Of a stretch of DNA of 64,000 nt, positions 9,112 through 18,203 are shown piece after piece. Source of the stretch: Anderseniella sp963787895 (GTDB lineage Bacteria; Pseudomonadota; Alphaproteobacteria; Rhizobiales; Aestuariivirgaceae). The notes under the pieces are model-generated. The model saw nothing but the letters and a program-made list of their open reading frames with translations, made no database searches and was not told where the DNA came from. The DNA is taken from assembly GCA_963787895.1 (NCBI GenBank), contig CAWBEX010000007.1, positions 372,001 to 436,000 of the forward strand, read 5' to 3'. The position numbers were made by a program, and so were the translations under genes. How positions within the stretch are numbered: the first letter of the stretch is position 1; every line of letters starts with the position of its first letter.

Positions 9112-10134
9112 ATGAAACGTACGTTGCTTTCGCTCGCTCTGGGTGCTGCAGTATCGGTTGCCGGCATCACTGCCGCAACCGCTGGCACACTAGATGACGT
9201 AAAATCCAAGGGCTTTGTGCAGTGTGGTGTAAGCCAGGGCCTGATCGGTTTCTCGAACCCGGATGACAAGAACAACTGGACAGGCCTCGACGTGGACTTC
9301 TGCCGCGCAGTCGCTGCTGCAGTTTTCGGCGATGGTGAAAAGGTCAAGTTCACCCCGCTGTCTGCCAAGGAGCGTTTCACCGCACTGCAGTCCGGTGAAA
9401 TCGACATCCTGTCGCGCAACACCACCTGGACCATGGGCCGCGACACCTCGCTCGGCCTCGTGTTCGCCGGCGTGACCTATTACGATGGTCAGGGCTTCAT
9501 GGTGAAGAAGGCTCTGGGCGTTGACTCAGCTCTGAAGCTCGACGGCGCATCGGTTTGCACGCAAACCGGCACCACCACCGAGTTGAACCTCGCTGACTAC
9601 TTTCGCGCCAACAACATGAAGTACGAAGTTGTTGCTTTCGAAAAGGCTGATGAAGTTATCGGCGCATATGACTCCGGCCGTTGTGACGTGTTCACGACTG
9701 ACCAGTCCGGCCTGTATGCCGAGCGCCTGAAACTGAAGAACCCTGATGAAAACGTTGTTCTGCCGGAAATCATCTCCAAGGAGCCTCTGGGTCCGGTTGT
9801 ACGCCAGGGCGACGATGCCTGGTTCAACGTTGTGAAGTGGACGTATTACGCACTGCTCAACGCTGAAGAATTGGGTGTTACCGCTGCAAATGCCGGTGAA
9901 ATGATGTCCAGCTCGACCAACCCTGAAATTCGCCGCCTGTTGGGCGTTGAAGGCGACTTCGGCAAGGGTATCGGTCTTGAAAACGACTGGGCTGCCAAGG
10001 CTGTTAAGGCTGTTGGCAACTACGGCGAAATTTTCGAGCGCAATGTTGGTCCAAACACCAACCTGAAAATTTCCCGCGGCGTGAACGCACTGTGGAACAA
10101 GGGCGGCATCCAGTATGCTCCTCCAGTCCGCTAA
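9112..10134 (+). CDS. aapJ: General L-amino-acid binding protein AapJ
   Basis: A 340-residue periplasmic binding protein of the AapJ/BztA type, the receptor of the broad-range L-amino-acid importer. A signal peptide (MKRTLLSLALGAAVSVAG, cleavage near ATAGT) precedes TLDDVKSKGFVQCGVSQGL. The family block GEIDILSRNTTWTMGRDTSL and the SVCTQTGTTTELNLADYFR stretch are typical of AapJ. GGAAAG precedes the ATG. A hairpin and a 251-base gap separate it from aapQ, which fits higher expression of the binding protein than of the membrane parts. Confidence 0.95.
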   Translation: MKRTLLSLALGAAVSVAGITAATAGTLDDVKSKGFVQCGVSQGLIGFSNPDDKNNWTGLDVDFCRAVAAAVFGDGEKVKFTPLSAKERFTALQSGEIDILSRNTTWTMGRDTSLGLVFAGVTYYDGQGFMVKKALGVDSALKLDGASVCTQTGTTTELNLADYFRANNMKYEVVAFEKADEVIGAYDSGRCDVFTTDQSGLYAERLKLKNPDENVVLPEIISKEPLGPVVRQGDDAWFNVVKWTYYALLNAEELGVTAANAGEMMSSSTNPEIRRLLGVEGDFGKGIGLENDWAAKAVKAVGNYGEIFERNVGPNTNLKISRGVNALWNKGGIQYAPPVR

Positions 10135-10154
10135 GCGTTGATATTCAAAACTGT

Positions 10155-10177
10155 CCGGCAGCCTTCGGGTCTGCCGG
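10155..10177 (+). other. Intra-operon hairpin after aapJ
   Basis: The inverted repeat CCGGCAG (10155-10161) / CTGCCGG (10171-10177) starts 20 bases after the aapJ stop. There is no T-run, so it is more likely an mRNA-stabilising or attenuating hairpin than a strong terminator. Confidence 0.5.
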
Positions 10178-10385
10178 GCAGCATTAGACAATATTGGAAT
10201 AATGACTTTTCCGGCAAACGCCGCATTTGGGCAAGGTAACTCTTCCAGGGCGAGCCGGGAAAGTGTGAAGACCCGCAAGGGCGCAAGGCAATTCATGCCT
10301 GCGAGGGTCAGGGAAACTGTAACCAGCCAAAGAAGGCGGATCATCGCCCAGGCAGGCTGTTTGCAAAGCAGGGTGAGGCTGAGCA

Positions 10386-11570
10386 ATGAGTGTAACAACT
10401 GGGCATGAAGTTGCGCCCAAGGTAGCGTTTTTCAATGACCCCAAGGTGCGCTCAATTGGCGTGCAGGCTATACTGGTCCTTGTGGTTGCCTACTTTGCGT
10501 GGACCATTTTTAACAACACGGTAGCCAACCTGCGCGAAGCAAACATCGCTTCCGGGTTTGGTTTTCTTGATACCACGGCTGGCTTCGACCTTTCCTTCAC
10601 GCTGATCCCGTATTCCGAAAGCTCGACCTACGGCCAGGCGGTCATGGTGGGCATTTTGAACACCTTGCTGGTGGCAGTGTGTGGCGTAATAGCTGCCACG
10701 ATTGTCGGCTTTGTTGTTGGTGTAATGCGCTTGTCGAAGAACTGGCTGGTCGCGAAAGTGGCCGAAGTCTACATCGAAATCATGCGCAATATTCCGCTGC
10801 TGATCCAGATTTTCATCTGGTACAAAGTGGTATTGGCCGCATTACCGCATCCGCGCGATGCCGTGTCGGTGGGCGGTACGATCTTTCTGTCAAACCGCGG
10901 CATCACCATACCGAAGTTTATCTGGGGTGAGGGCGCATGGCTGATAGGCGTGGGCTTTTTGGCCGCACTGGTGATAGCCTGGCTCGTGCGCCGCTGGGCT
11001 AAAGCCCGGCAGGAAGCAACTGGCCAGCAGTTTCCGGTGTTTCTGACATCGCTTGGCCTCATCATCGGCCTGCCATTGTTGATTTATCTGCTAGCGGGAA
11101 GGCCGCTGTCTTTTGAGTTTCCTGAACAGGGCAACTTCAACCTCAAGGGCGGCGTTGGCCTGGTGCCGGAGTTTGCTGCACTATTCGCAGCGCTTACCAT
11201 TTACACCGCAGCATTCATCGCAGAGATCGTGCGCTCGGGTATCCTGGCGGTAAACAAGGGGCAGACGGAGGCTTCTTATGCACTGGGTCTGCGCCCCGGT
11301 CAGACATTGCGTCTCAACATTATTCCACAGGCCATGCGGGTAATCATTCCGCCGCTGGCCAGCCAGTATCTGAATCTGACCAAGAACTCATCACTGGCAG
11401 TGGCTATCGGTTTTCCCGAGCTCGTGGCTGCAGGCGGCACCGTGCTCAACCAGTCCGGTCAAGCGGTCGAGATCATCGCCATCTGGATGGCGGTCTATCT
11501 GACACTGTCGTTGCTGACATCTGCCTTCATGAACTGGTTCAATTCGAAAATGAAACTGGTGGAGAGATAA
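10386..11570 (+). CDS. aapQ: General L-amino-acid permease AapQ
   Basis: A 394-residue inner-membrane permease of the His/Glu/Gln/Arg/opine type. It has a large insertion between the first helices and the conserved core, as is usual for AapQ/BztB. The permease motif is visible as EASYALGLRPGQTLRLNIIP followed by QAMRVIIPPLASQYLNLTKN and SSLAVAIGFPELVAAGG. It should form a heterodimer with AapM. The gene begins MSVTTGHEVAPK and ends three bases before aapM. Confidence 0.94.
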   Translation: MSVTTGHEVAPKVAFFNDPKVRSIGVQAILVLVVAYFAWTIFNNTVANLREANIASGFGFLDTTAGFDLSFTLIPYSESSTYGQAVMVGILNTLLVAVCGVIAATIVGFVVGVMRLSKNWLVAKVAEVYIEIMRNIPLLIQIFIWYKVVLAALPHPRDAVSVGGTIFLSNRGITIPKFIWGEGAWLIGVGFLAALVIAWLVRRWAKARQEATGQQFPVFLTSLGLIIGLPLLIYLLAGRPLSFEFPEQGNFNLKGGVGLVPEFAALFAALTIYTAAFIAEIVRSGILAVNKGQTEASYALGLRPGQTLRLNIIPQAMRVIIPPLASQYLNLTKNSSLAVAIGFPELVAAGGTVLNQSGQAVEIIAIWMAVYLTLSLLTSAFMNWFNSKMKLVER

Positions 11571-11573
11571 GCC

Positions 11574-12896
11574 ATGGCCAAGACCAACTCCACGAACGAT
11601 ATCGCTTATGTCCGCACTAAAACCGTGCCGCCTTCGCCGCCGCCTGCAAACATCACAGGTTTGCAGGGCTGGGCGCGAGAGAACCTGTTTCCTGCGCCGC
11701 TGCAATCGGTGCTGACGCTGATCATGGCAGCGCTCGCAGCCTACGTTATATGGATGGTTGCCGACTGGGCCATCATCAAGGCGGTGTTCGCTGGCGATAG
11801 CGGCGAAGCATGCCGTGGTGAGGGCAACCAGGAAGGCGCGTGCTGGCCGATGGCCACGGCCCGCTTCGGGCAATGGATTTACGGGTTCTATCCGTTTGCA
11901 GAGCGCTGGCGGGTCAATATTGTGTTCATCGTCGGCGTTCTGGCGTTGGTTCCCATGTTGATGCCTTCGTTGCCGTACAAGAGCCTCAATGCGATCTTCC
12001 TGCTTGCCATCTATCCGATCATGACCTTGATCCTGTTGACCGGTGGCAACTTCAACATTGACGGATCCACCTGGATCTCGGCCTCTCTGTTTATCGCCGT
12101 CCTGGTCATTCCGATCCTGTTTCTCGGCTTCATAGCGAAAATTCTCGAACCCAAGATCGCACTGATTTCTTCAGCTGTCATAGTCGCCATAACTACGTTG
12201 CTGCTGTTGCTGTTTTCCATCAACTTCGGCCTGAAGTACGTCGAAACGTCACAATGGGGCGGGCTGCTGGTGACGCTGGTTGTTGCTGTGACAGGTATCG
12301 TTGCTTCGCTGCCGATAGGCATTCTTCTGGCGCTGGGCAGACGCTCGCAGATGCCGGTGGTGAAACTGTTCTCGGTTGCCTTCATCGAACTGTGGCGCGG
12401 CGTGCCACTGATCACAGTTCTGTTCATGGCTTCTGTTGTGTTGCCACTGTTTCTGCCGCCCGGTACCAATTTTGACAAGCTGCTGCGCGCGCTTGTCGGC
12501 GTGGCGCTGTTTTCGTCTGCCTACATGGCTGAGGTGGTGCGAGGCGGCTTGCAAGCCATTCCAAAGGGCCAGACCGAAGCTGCCCAGGCGCTTGGCCTGA
12601 CCTTCTGGCAGAACATGGGGTTGATCACGCTGCCTCAGGCGTTGAAGCTCGTCATCCCCGGCATCGTCAATACCTTCATCGGCCTGTTCAAGGACACCAC
12701 GCTGGTAGGCATTATAGGGTTGTATGACCTGCTGCTGATCATAGGTACCGCCAACACAGACCAGAACTGGGCTGCCCCGCAAACCCATTCCACCGGGCTG
12801 TTTTCAGCAGCGCTGATCTTCTGGATATTCTGTTTTGCCATGTCGCGGTACTCCATGTTCATGGAGCGGCAACTCGATACAGGTCACAAGAACTAG
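11574..12896 (+). CDS. aapM: General L-amino-acid permease AapM
   Basis: A 440-residue permease partner of AapQ. The N-terminal third is a variable hydrophilic and membrane region; the C-terminal half carries the core motifs ELWRGVPLITVLFMAS, EAAQALGLTFWQNMGLITLP and IVNTFIGLFKDTTLVGIIG. Several N-terminal hydrophobic helices precede the core, in keeping with AapM/BztC length. The start lies only three bases after the aapQ stop, consistent with one transcript. Confidence 0.94.
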   Translation: MAKTNSTNDIAYVRTKTVPPSPPPANITGLQGWARENLFPAPLQSVLTLIMAALAAYVIWMVADWAIIKAVFAGDSGEACRGEGNQEGACWPMATARFGQWIYGFYPFAERWRVNIVFIVGVLALVPMLMPSLPYKSLNAIFLLAIYPIMTLILLTGGNFNIDGSTWISASLFIAVLVIPILFLGFIAKILEPKIALISSAVIVAITTLLLLLFSINFGLKYVETSQWGGLLVTLVVAVTGIVASLPIGILLALGRRSQMPVVKLFSVAFIELWRGVPLITVLFMASVVLPLFLPPGTNFDKLLRALVGVALFSSAYMAEVVRGGLQAIPKGQTEAAQALGLTFWQNMGLITLPQALKLVIPGIVNTFIGLFKDTTLVGIIGLYDLLLIIGTANTDQNWAAPQTHSTGLFSAALIFWIFCFAMSRYSMFMERQLDTGHKN

Positions 12897-12923
12897 TTCA
12901 TTCAATTACCAGGAAACAACGTC

Positions 12924-13709
12924 ATGGCCACTGCAACCAAGAAGAAAGCCGCATCAGCCCGGTCTACAAAGACCGAAGATGTCGCCATCCAGATTTCGCA
13001 GATGAACAAATGGTACGGCGATTTCCACGTGCTGCGCGATATTGACCTGACGGTTTACCGCGGCGAGCGGATCGTCGTCTGCGGACCGTCCGGATCGGGA
13101 AAGTCCACGCTGATACGTTGTATCAACCGCCTGGAAGAACACCAGAAAGGTCAGATCATCGTCGACGGCATCGAGTTGACTGACGACCTGAAAAAGATCG
13201 ATGAGATCCGCCGGGAAGTGGGCATGGTGTTCCAGCACTTCAACCTGTTTCCGCACCTGACCATAATGGAGAACTGTACGCTCGCTCCGATTTGGGTGCG
13301 CAAGATGCCGAAGAAGGAAGCCGAAGAAGTTGCAATGGAATTCCTCAAGAAGGTGAAAATCCCCGAGCAGGCAAACAAATATCCGGGCCAGTTGTCCGGC
13401 GGTCAGCAACAGCGCGTGGCCATTGCGCGTTCCCTTTGCATGAACCCGCGCATCATGTTGTTTGATGAGCCGACCTCTGCCCTTGATCCTGAAATGATCA
13501 AGGAGGTGCTGGAGGTTATGGTGGATCTTGCCGAGACCGGCATGACAATGCTGTGCGTGACCCACGAAATGGGCTTTGCCCGCCAGGTTGCCGACAGGGT
13601 GATCTTCATGGACGAGGGCCAGATTGTAGAGCAGAACGAGCCGGAAGCTTTCTTCACCAACCCGAAGTCGGATCGTACCAAGCTGTTCCTGAGCCAGATC
13701 CTGCATTAG
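12924..13709 (+). CDS. aapP: General L-amino-acid transporter ATPase AapP
   Basis: A 261-residue ATPase of the polar-amino-acid class. Walker A is GPSGSGKSTL, the Q-loop region is GMVFQHFNLFPHLTIMENCT, the signature is LSGGQQQRVAIARSL, Walker B is IMLFDEPTSALDPEM, and the switch His lies in CVTHEMGFA. The lysine-rich N-terminal 20 residues (KKKAASARSTK) are a typical variable tail. It ends the aapJQMP operon and faces the arginase-family gene tail to tail with 23 bases between. Confidence 0.95.
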   Translation: MATATKKKAASARSTKTEDVAIQISQMNKWYGDFHVLRDIDLTVYRGERIVVCGPSGSGKSTLIRCINRLEEHQKGQIIVDGIELTDDLKKIDEIRREVGMVFQHFNLFPHLTIMENCTLAPIWVRKMPKKEAEEVAMEFLKKVKIPEQANKYPGQLSGGQQQRVAIARSLCMNPRIMLFDEPTSALDPEMIKEVLEVMVDLAETGMTMLCVTHEMGFARQVADRVIFMDEGQIVEQNEPEAFFTNPKSDRTKLFLSQILH

Positions 13710-13732
13710 CGCGCAGGTGTTTCTGGAATCGG

Positions 13733-14659
13733 TTACCTGCCAGAGCGGGCCAGCCGCCCGATCACATTCGTCACGATACGTGCGGCGGTAAATACTGCCG
13801 TGCCAGTGGTGTCCCTGTCGGGTACTAGCTCGATCATGTCAAACGCGGCCAGTCGTGCCTTTGCCGTTACCGCGGTCACCAGGTCGATTGTCTGGTTGTA
13901 GCTCAGCCCGCCGGGGCTGGGGGCCATGACTGCGGGCATGATGCTGGAATTTAGCGCGTCACAGTCCAGCGTCATGACACAGTTTGCTCCGGCAGGCACA
14001 TGTGCCATCACTGCCGCAATCCCGGCTTCGTGAACTTCGCGGGCAGTCAGGATGTGCGCGCCCCATTTGTGGGCGATCTCGACCTCTTCACGCCGCGCCG
14101 AGCCAAGACCGCGTATGCCAACCTGGACAATTCTCTCAACATGAGCCATTTCCGAAGCCCGGCGCATGGTGCTGGAGAAGCCAAGCCGTTCGCCGCGCCG
14201 CTCATCCCGCCAGTCGATATGGGCATCAATCTGAATGACCGTAAGCGGGCCTAACGCCGCAAGGCCTTCCAGAAAGGGTATAGGTGTTGAATCATCACCA
14301 CCCAGCATGATCGGTACCGCGCCAGCCTGCACAATTTCTGCAGTGGCATCTCGGATCAGCGTCCTGTTGCCTGGCCCGTCATGTGATCTGGTGGGCAGGT
14401 TGCCGGCATCATGCAGCTTGTACTGCCTGTCATCTAGCAACGGCCCGCCCAGATCGAAGTCCCAGTGGTCCGGCCAGCGGCTGTCTTCCTCCATCGCCTT
14501 GCGCAATGCATCCGGCGCCGGCGCGTAAGGTTCATTATCGATACCATTGTAAGGTGTTCCATGCGGTGCGCCGAATATGACAGCATCTGCATGGCTCACA
14601 TTGATACCTGCACTTGCTCCCATGAAAGGGACAACGGGAGGCTGAAACGAGGAGGGCAT
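13733..14659 (-). CDS. Arginase/agmatinase family hydrolase with altered metal motif
   Basis: A 308-residue ureohydrolase-fold protein. This family cleaves guanidino or related C-N bonds with a two-manganese centre. The metal motifs are DAHID (residues 145-149) and TLDCDALNSS, with the closing APSPGGLSYNQ loop. The usual GGDHS motif reads GGDDS here (residues 120-124), so a histidine metal ligand is replaced by aspartate, and the usual D-P after the DxD motif reads N-S. The substrate (agmatine, guanidinobutyrate, other) cannot be stated. It ends 23 bases from aapP in the opposite direction and starts two bases after the end of the phosphohexomutase gene on the same strand, so the two are probably co-transcribed. 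Confidence 0.85.
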   Translation of the reverse strand: MPSSFQPPVVPFMGASAGINVSHADAVIFGAPHGTPYNGIDNEPYAPAPDALRKAMEEDSRWPDHWDFDLGGPLLDDRQYKLHDAGNLPTRSHDGPGNRTLIRDATAEIVQAGAVPIMLGGDDSTPIPFLEGLAALGPLTVIQIDAHIDWRDERRGERLGFSSTMRRASEMAHVERIVQVGIRGLGSARREEVEIAHKWGAHILTAREVHEAGIAAVMAHVPAGANCVMTLDCDALNSSIMPAVMAPSPGGLSYNQTIDLVTAVTAKARLAAFDMIELVPDRDTTGTAVFTAARIVTNVIGRLARSGR

Positions 14660-14661
14660 GT

Positions 14662-16164
14662 TCAGGTGATTTTCTGATTGTATTCGCCGACTTCGGGGTA
14701 GTCGGACAGGTGCATGTCGATGGCCTTGAACATTGCTTTCATCATCTCTTCCGATGTCGGGCTTTCACATACCACCACCAGTTCCGGCTTGTTGGATGAC
14801 GCACGAACAAGACCCCAGGTCCCGTCCCGCAGCACGATGCGAATGCCGTTTACAGTCACCAGTTCCCGGATTGGCTGGCCAGCCAGCATCCCCCCGTTCG
14901 CAGCGATTTTCTGGAAGTGCGCAACTGCCTTGTCGACGATGCCGTACTTGGCTTCATCCGGGCAATGCGGGCTCATGGTGGGTGATCCCCATGTCTTTGG
15001 CAGATCCCGGTAGAGGTCCGCCATCGACTTGTCCGGCTGGCGCTCAAGCATGCGCAAAATGGCGATGGCAGACGCCAGGCCATCGTCGTATCCCAAACCG
15101 TATGGTTCGCGCAGGAAGTAGTGTCCGGACTTCTCAAACCCTGCAATGGCACCAAGCTCATTGGTGCGCCGCTTCATGTAGGAGTGACCGGTTTTCCAGT
15201 AGTCGGTGCGCGCACCCTGCTCCTTAAGCACAGGGTCGGTCATGTACAGACCAGTGGACTTCACATCGACCACGAACTGTGCGCCGGGGTGTTCGGCTGA
15301 CATGAACCGGGCCAGCATCACGCCGACCTTGTCGGCAAATATTTCATTGCCTTCGTTGTCCACCACGCCGCAGCGGTCGCCATCGCCGTCAAAGCCCAGC
15401 GCCACGTCGGCACCGGTTTCCAGCACTGCGTCCCGCATTGCGTGCAGCATTTCCATGTCTTCCGGGTTCGGGTTGTAGCGCGGAAATGAATGATCCAGCT
15501 CACAATCGAGCGGGATGACCTCAACCCCCATGCGCTCCAGTACCTTCGGCGCAAACGCACCTGCCGTGCCGTTGCCACAGGCACACACAACCTTGAGTTT
15601 GCGTTTCACCGGCCCGCCCTTGACGAGATCGGCGATGTACTTCTCCTCTAAGTCTCTTACATGCACCAGGCCCCCGCCACCGCGCATCTGCCACTTGCCA
15701 CCCAGTACGATGTCTTTCAGTGCAGTCATCTCGTCAGGTCCGAAGGTGAGGGGGCGGTCGCAACCCATCTTGACCCCGGTCCAGCCATTGTCGTTGTGGC
15801 TGGCAGTAACCATGGCAACTGCCGGCACATCCAGCTCGAACTGGCTGAAATAGGCCATCGGCGACAGAGCCAGGCCAATGTCGTAAACCGTGCAGCCCGT
15901 CGCCATCAGGCCGGTGGTCAAGGCTTGCTTGATGGAGTTGGAATAGCTGCGGAAGTCATGACCGGTGACGATATGCGGTTTTACACCGCGCTGGTGCAGG
16001 TAGGTACCCAGACCCATGCCGAGCGCCTGGATGCCATAAAGGTTGATCTCCTTCTCAAACAGCCAGCGCGCGTCGTATTCGCGAAAACCGGTCGGCTTGA
16101 CCAGCGGCATGCGCTCAAAGTCAGGCGTGTTGGGAACCAGATCGGCACGTGGTTTTGGCAGCAT
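14662..16164 (-). CDS. Phosphomannomutase/phosphoglucomutase
   Basis: A 500-residue alpha-D-phosphohexomutase that moves phosphate between C6 and C1 of mannose or glucose, feeding nucleotide-sugar synthesis. The four family sites are visible: catalytic phosphoserine loop in MVTASHNDNGWTGVKMG, metal loop GFDGDGDRCGVVD, sugar-binding region GFEKSGHYFLREPYG, and the C-terminal phosphate-binding RASSNKPELVV. Its length suits the dual-specificity PMM/PGM group. The arginase-family gene follows after two bases. A DUF1289 gene lies 23 bases upstream in the same direction. Confidence 0.93.
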   Translation of the reverse strand: MLPKPRADLVPNTPDFERMPLVKPTGFREYDARWLFEKEINLYGIQALGMGLGTYLHQRGVKPHIVTGHDFRSYSNSIKQALTTGLMATGCTVYDIGLALSPMAYFSQFELDVPAVAMVTASHNDNGWTGVKMGCDRPLTFGPDEMTALKDIVLGGKWQMRGGGGLVHVRDLEEKYIADLVKGGPVKRKLKVVCACGNGTAGAFAPKVLERMGVEVIPLDCELDHSFPRYNPNPEDMEMLHAMRDAVLETGADVALGFDGDGDRCGVVDNEGNEIFADKVGVMLARFMSAEHPGAQFVVDVKSTGLYMTDPVLKEQGARTDYWKTGHSYMKRRTNELGAIAGFEKSGHYFLREPYGLGYDDGLASAIAILRMLERQPDKSMADLYRDLPKTWGSPTMSPHCPDEAKYGIVDKAVAHFQKIAANGGMLAGQPIRELVTVNGIRIVLRDGTWGLVRASSNKPELVVVCESPTSEEMMKAMFKAIDMHLSDYPEVGEYNQKIT

Positions 16165-16187
16165 GGATAAGGGTCCTTCGCTTGTGA

Positions 16188-16424
16188 TCAGGGGCGGGCC
16201 AGCCTGTTTGTTCGCCCACCCTTGCGGCGCTTGTTGCGTGTCAGATTGGCCAGCCTGTCAGGCAGTTCCAGCATGACCGACTTTCGCTTGTCAGGCCTCA
16301 TGCCGATCCAACTGGCGATTTCATCGCGGGTGCGCCCACAGCCTATGCAATAGCCGCTGTCAGGCTCAATGACGCACAGCTTGATGCAAGGTGTTGCGAT
16401 TGTCGGGGTGGGCTGGTCCGTCAT
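16188..16424 (-). CDS. DUF1289 family small cysteine protein
   Basis: A 78-residue protein with the DUF1289 pattern: TPCIKLCVIEPDSGYCIGCG, four closely spaced cysteines suggesting a metal site, followed by RTRDEIASWIGM. The basic C-terminal tail (RNKRRKGGRTNR) could contact nucleic acid. No function is established for the family. It probably shares a transcript with the phosphohexomutase gene 23 bases downstream. Confidence 0.88.
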   Translation of the reverse strand: MTDQPTPTIATPCIKLCVIEPDSGYCIGCGRTRDEIASWIGMRPDKRKSVMLELPDRLANLTRNKRRKGGRTNRLARP

Positions 16425-16570
16425 TTCTTGTGGCGCATGTTTGCTTGTTGGGTTGGCCGGTAGACGCCGCGTAGCACGCCAGCAGGTGTTTGTGCAAACG
16501 CTGCCTCAAGATGGCGGCGCTGCAACCAGCGGATTTTCACGGTGACCGGCGCTGCGAACCGATGCCAAGC

Positions 16571-17071
16571 CTATTCGCGAGGCGGAAGAACCTGGTTCGA
16601 TTCGTTTTCCTCAGGCAGTTCGGGCAGGTCATGTTCTGCTTTGCGAACCCGGTATTCAAAGTCTTCAAATGGAACGAAATCGCCTTCGTTGGTCGTGCGC
16701 TTGAAAACGAAGTTGATTTTGGGTTCTTCAGCGTTCGGATCTTTCTCGACAGGTTCTGCCACAGTCGGCAGTGGCTCTACCTGGCTGGCTTTGCTTGCAG
16801 CGCCACCTGGCAAATGGTCAAGGTTCAGTACAACCACTACAACCGCTAGAGCCGCCGATGACCAGATTGATGCCAGTCTGGCTGATGAATAGTTTGGCGC
16901 TAGCAACGCCAGCGCACCGCCGAACCCGGCACACCCGATTAGGAACATGAACTGGGTAGACGGCGTGGCTGACAAGCCTGCCGGCAAAACGTCATACCCT
17001 GACTTGCTTGCTGCTGCGATGACAATCATCAGGCAGCTAAATATAAAACCAATCCACGCATGCATAGCCAT
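16571..17071 (-). CDS. Unrecognised membrane protein with acidic tail
   Basis: I do not recognise this 166-residue protein. Three hydrophobic segments (about residues 3-22, 38-60 and 68-86) are followed by a hydrophilic, Pro/Glu-rich C-terminal half (VEPLPTVAEPVEKDPNAEE onwards) that is probably cytoplasmic or periplasmic and unstructured. GGGAGAG just upstream supports the ATG at 17071. It is the farthest upstream of four genes reading leftward (to 13733), but 146 bases separate it from DUF1289, so it may be transcribed alone. Confidence 0.7.
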   Translation of the reverse strand: MAMHAWIGFIFSCLMIVIAAASKSGYDVLPAGLSATPSTQFMFLIGCAGFGGALALLAPNYSSARLASIWSSAALAVVVVVLNLDHLPGGAASKASQVEPLPTVAEPVEKDPNAEEPKINFVFKRTTNEGDFVPFEDFEYRVRKAEHDLPELPEENESNQVLPPRE

Positions 17072-17234
17072 AACTCTCCCGTTTGGACCGGACCGATCTT
17101 ATGTTGCCAAGAGAAACAGTCGGTGAAAGAAGATGGTAAAGTTTGTCCTACCTGACCGGCCCTCTATTGGCTATTTGTGAGCGCCATTGGCAGCTGCGGA
17201 CCGGCTGATTGATGTTGCTCGGGAGTAATTGTCG

Positions 17235-18203
17235 ATGACCAGACCCCCAGAACTTTTGCCGTTCAATGATGTTCGGGCGTTGCTCGAACAACTGCCTGCG
17301 CGCGATGAACACGCTGCTGCACGTTGTCTTGCCAACCATCCCACAGGCCCCGGAATTGTAGCTCGAACCGCAAGCTGGCTGGCCGGCTGGACAGGGCGCG
17401 AAACACCTGTGATCCGGCGCCCGGTGGTGACAGTTTTTGCCGCATCACACGAAGTAGCGATGAAGCAGACCGGCCGCAACGGTGCAGATGGTATAGTGGC
17501 AATGGTTGGGGCAATACAGGCAAAACAGGCACCTGTAGCCATTGCCTGTGCGGCACTCGGTCTGGGTTTGAAAGTATTCGAACTGGCACCGGAACTGCCG
17601 GTTGCCGACCTGACCCGCGGTGCCGCACTGGAAGAGAGAGACTGTGCCGCCACCATTGCCTATGGCATGGAAGCGACTGGCGAAGGCTGTGATTTGCTCG
17701 CGGTACGTGCTGTTGCAGCAGGAGATGAAGTCAGCGTATCAGCGCTGGCAGCGGCCCTGCTTGGGCGTGGTGATGAATGCCCAGCTACCACGCTAGAAGC
17801 TTTGCAGGTGCATTGCGCGCACCTGTCATCACCACTTGAGGTGTTGCGCCGCGTTGGCGGGCGGGAAACGGCGGCGGCAGTGGGTGCCATTCTGGCGGCG
17901 AGGCTGCAACGTGTGCCGGTCATCCTTGACGGTGCTGCAGCTGTTGCCGCAGCCGTCGTGCTTGAAAAACTGATGCCAGGCGCTGCTGCCCACTGTGCGG
18001 TTGCAGCACGCGATGATCATGCAGATTTTGCCAGGTTGTGCGCAAGCAGTGGCTGTCCGGTGGTGCTGGATGCGATCCATGAAGGCAACGATGGCACCGC
18101 TGCCGCATTCGCAACGGCACATGTCATGCAGGTGTTGAAGGTGTTGGAAGCCAGCAGCGTGCAATCTGGCACCAGTTCAGGCGGGCCGGTTAGCTCGCGG
18201 TGA
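17235..18203 (+). CDS. Divergent CobT-like phosphoribosyltransferase
   Basis: A 322-residue protein resembling nicotinate-nucleotide:dimethylbenzimidazole phosphoribosyltransferase, which activates the lower ligand of cobalamin. Shared features are the VVTVFAASHEVA strand, the GGRETAAAVGAILAARLQRV helix, the VPVILDGAAAVAAAVVL block, and HEGNDGTAAAFA, where the catalytic Glu of the usual GEGTGAA motif would be. The conserved GIGNTT substrate loop is not present; the same place reads AAGDEVSVSALAAALL. It could be a diverged CobT or a paralogue with another base. The ATG at 17235 is preferred because GGGAG lies 9 bases upstream. The 3' end overlaps the convergent kinase gene by 14 bases. Confidence 0.7.
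   Translation: MTRPPELLPFNDVRALLEQLPARDEHAAARCLANHPTGPGIVARTASWLAGWTGRETPVIRRPVVTVFAASHEVAMKQTGRNGADGIVAMVGAIQAKQAPVAIACAALGLGLKVFELAPELPVADLTRGAALEERDCAATIAYGMEATGEGCDLLAVRAVAAGDEVSVSALAAALLGRGDECPATTLEALQVHCAHLSSPLEVLRRVGGRETAAAVGAILAARLQRVPVILDGAAAVAAAVVLEKLMPGAAAHCAVAARDDHADFARLCASSGCPVVLDAIHEGNDGTAAAFATAHVMQVLKVLEASSVQSGTSSGGPVSSR

Noticed and set aside
10135..10385. A separate gene between aapJ and aapQ
   Set aside because: The short frames in this gap have no protein character; a hairpin and leader for aapQ explain the space better.
17072..17234. Cobalamin riboswitch upstream of the CobT-like gene
   Set aside because: I looked for a B12-box-like GCCACTG core and supporting helices and did not find them.
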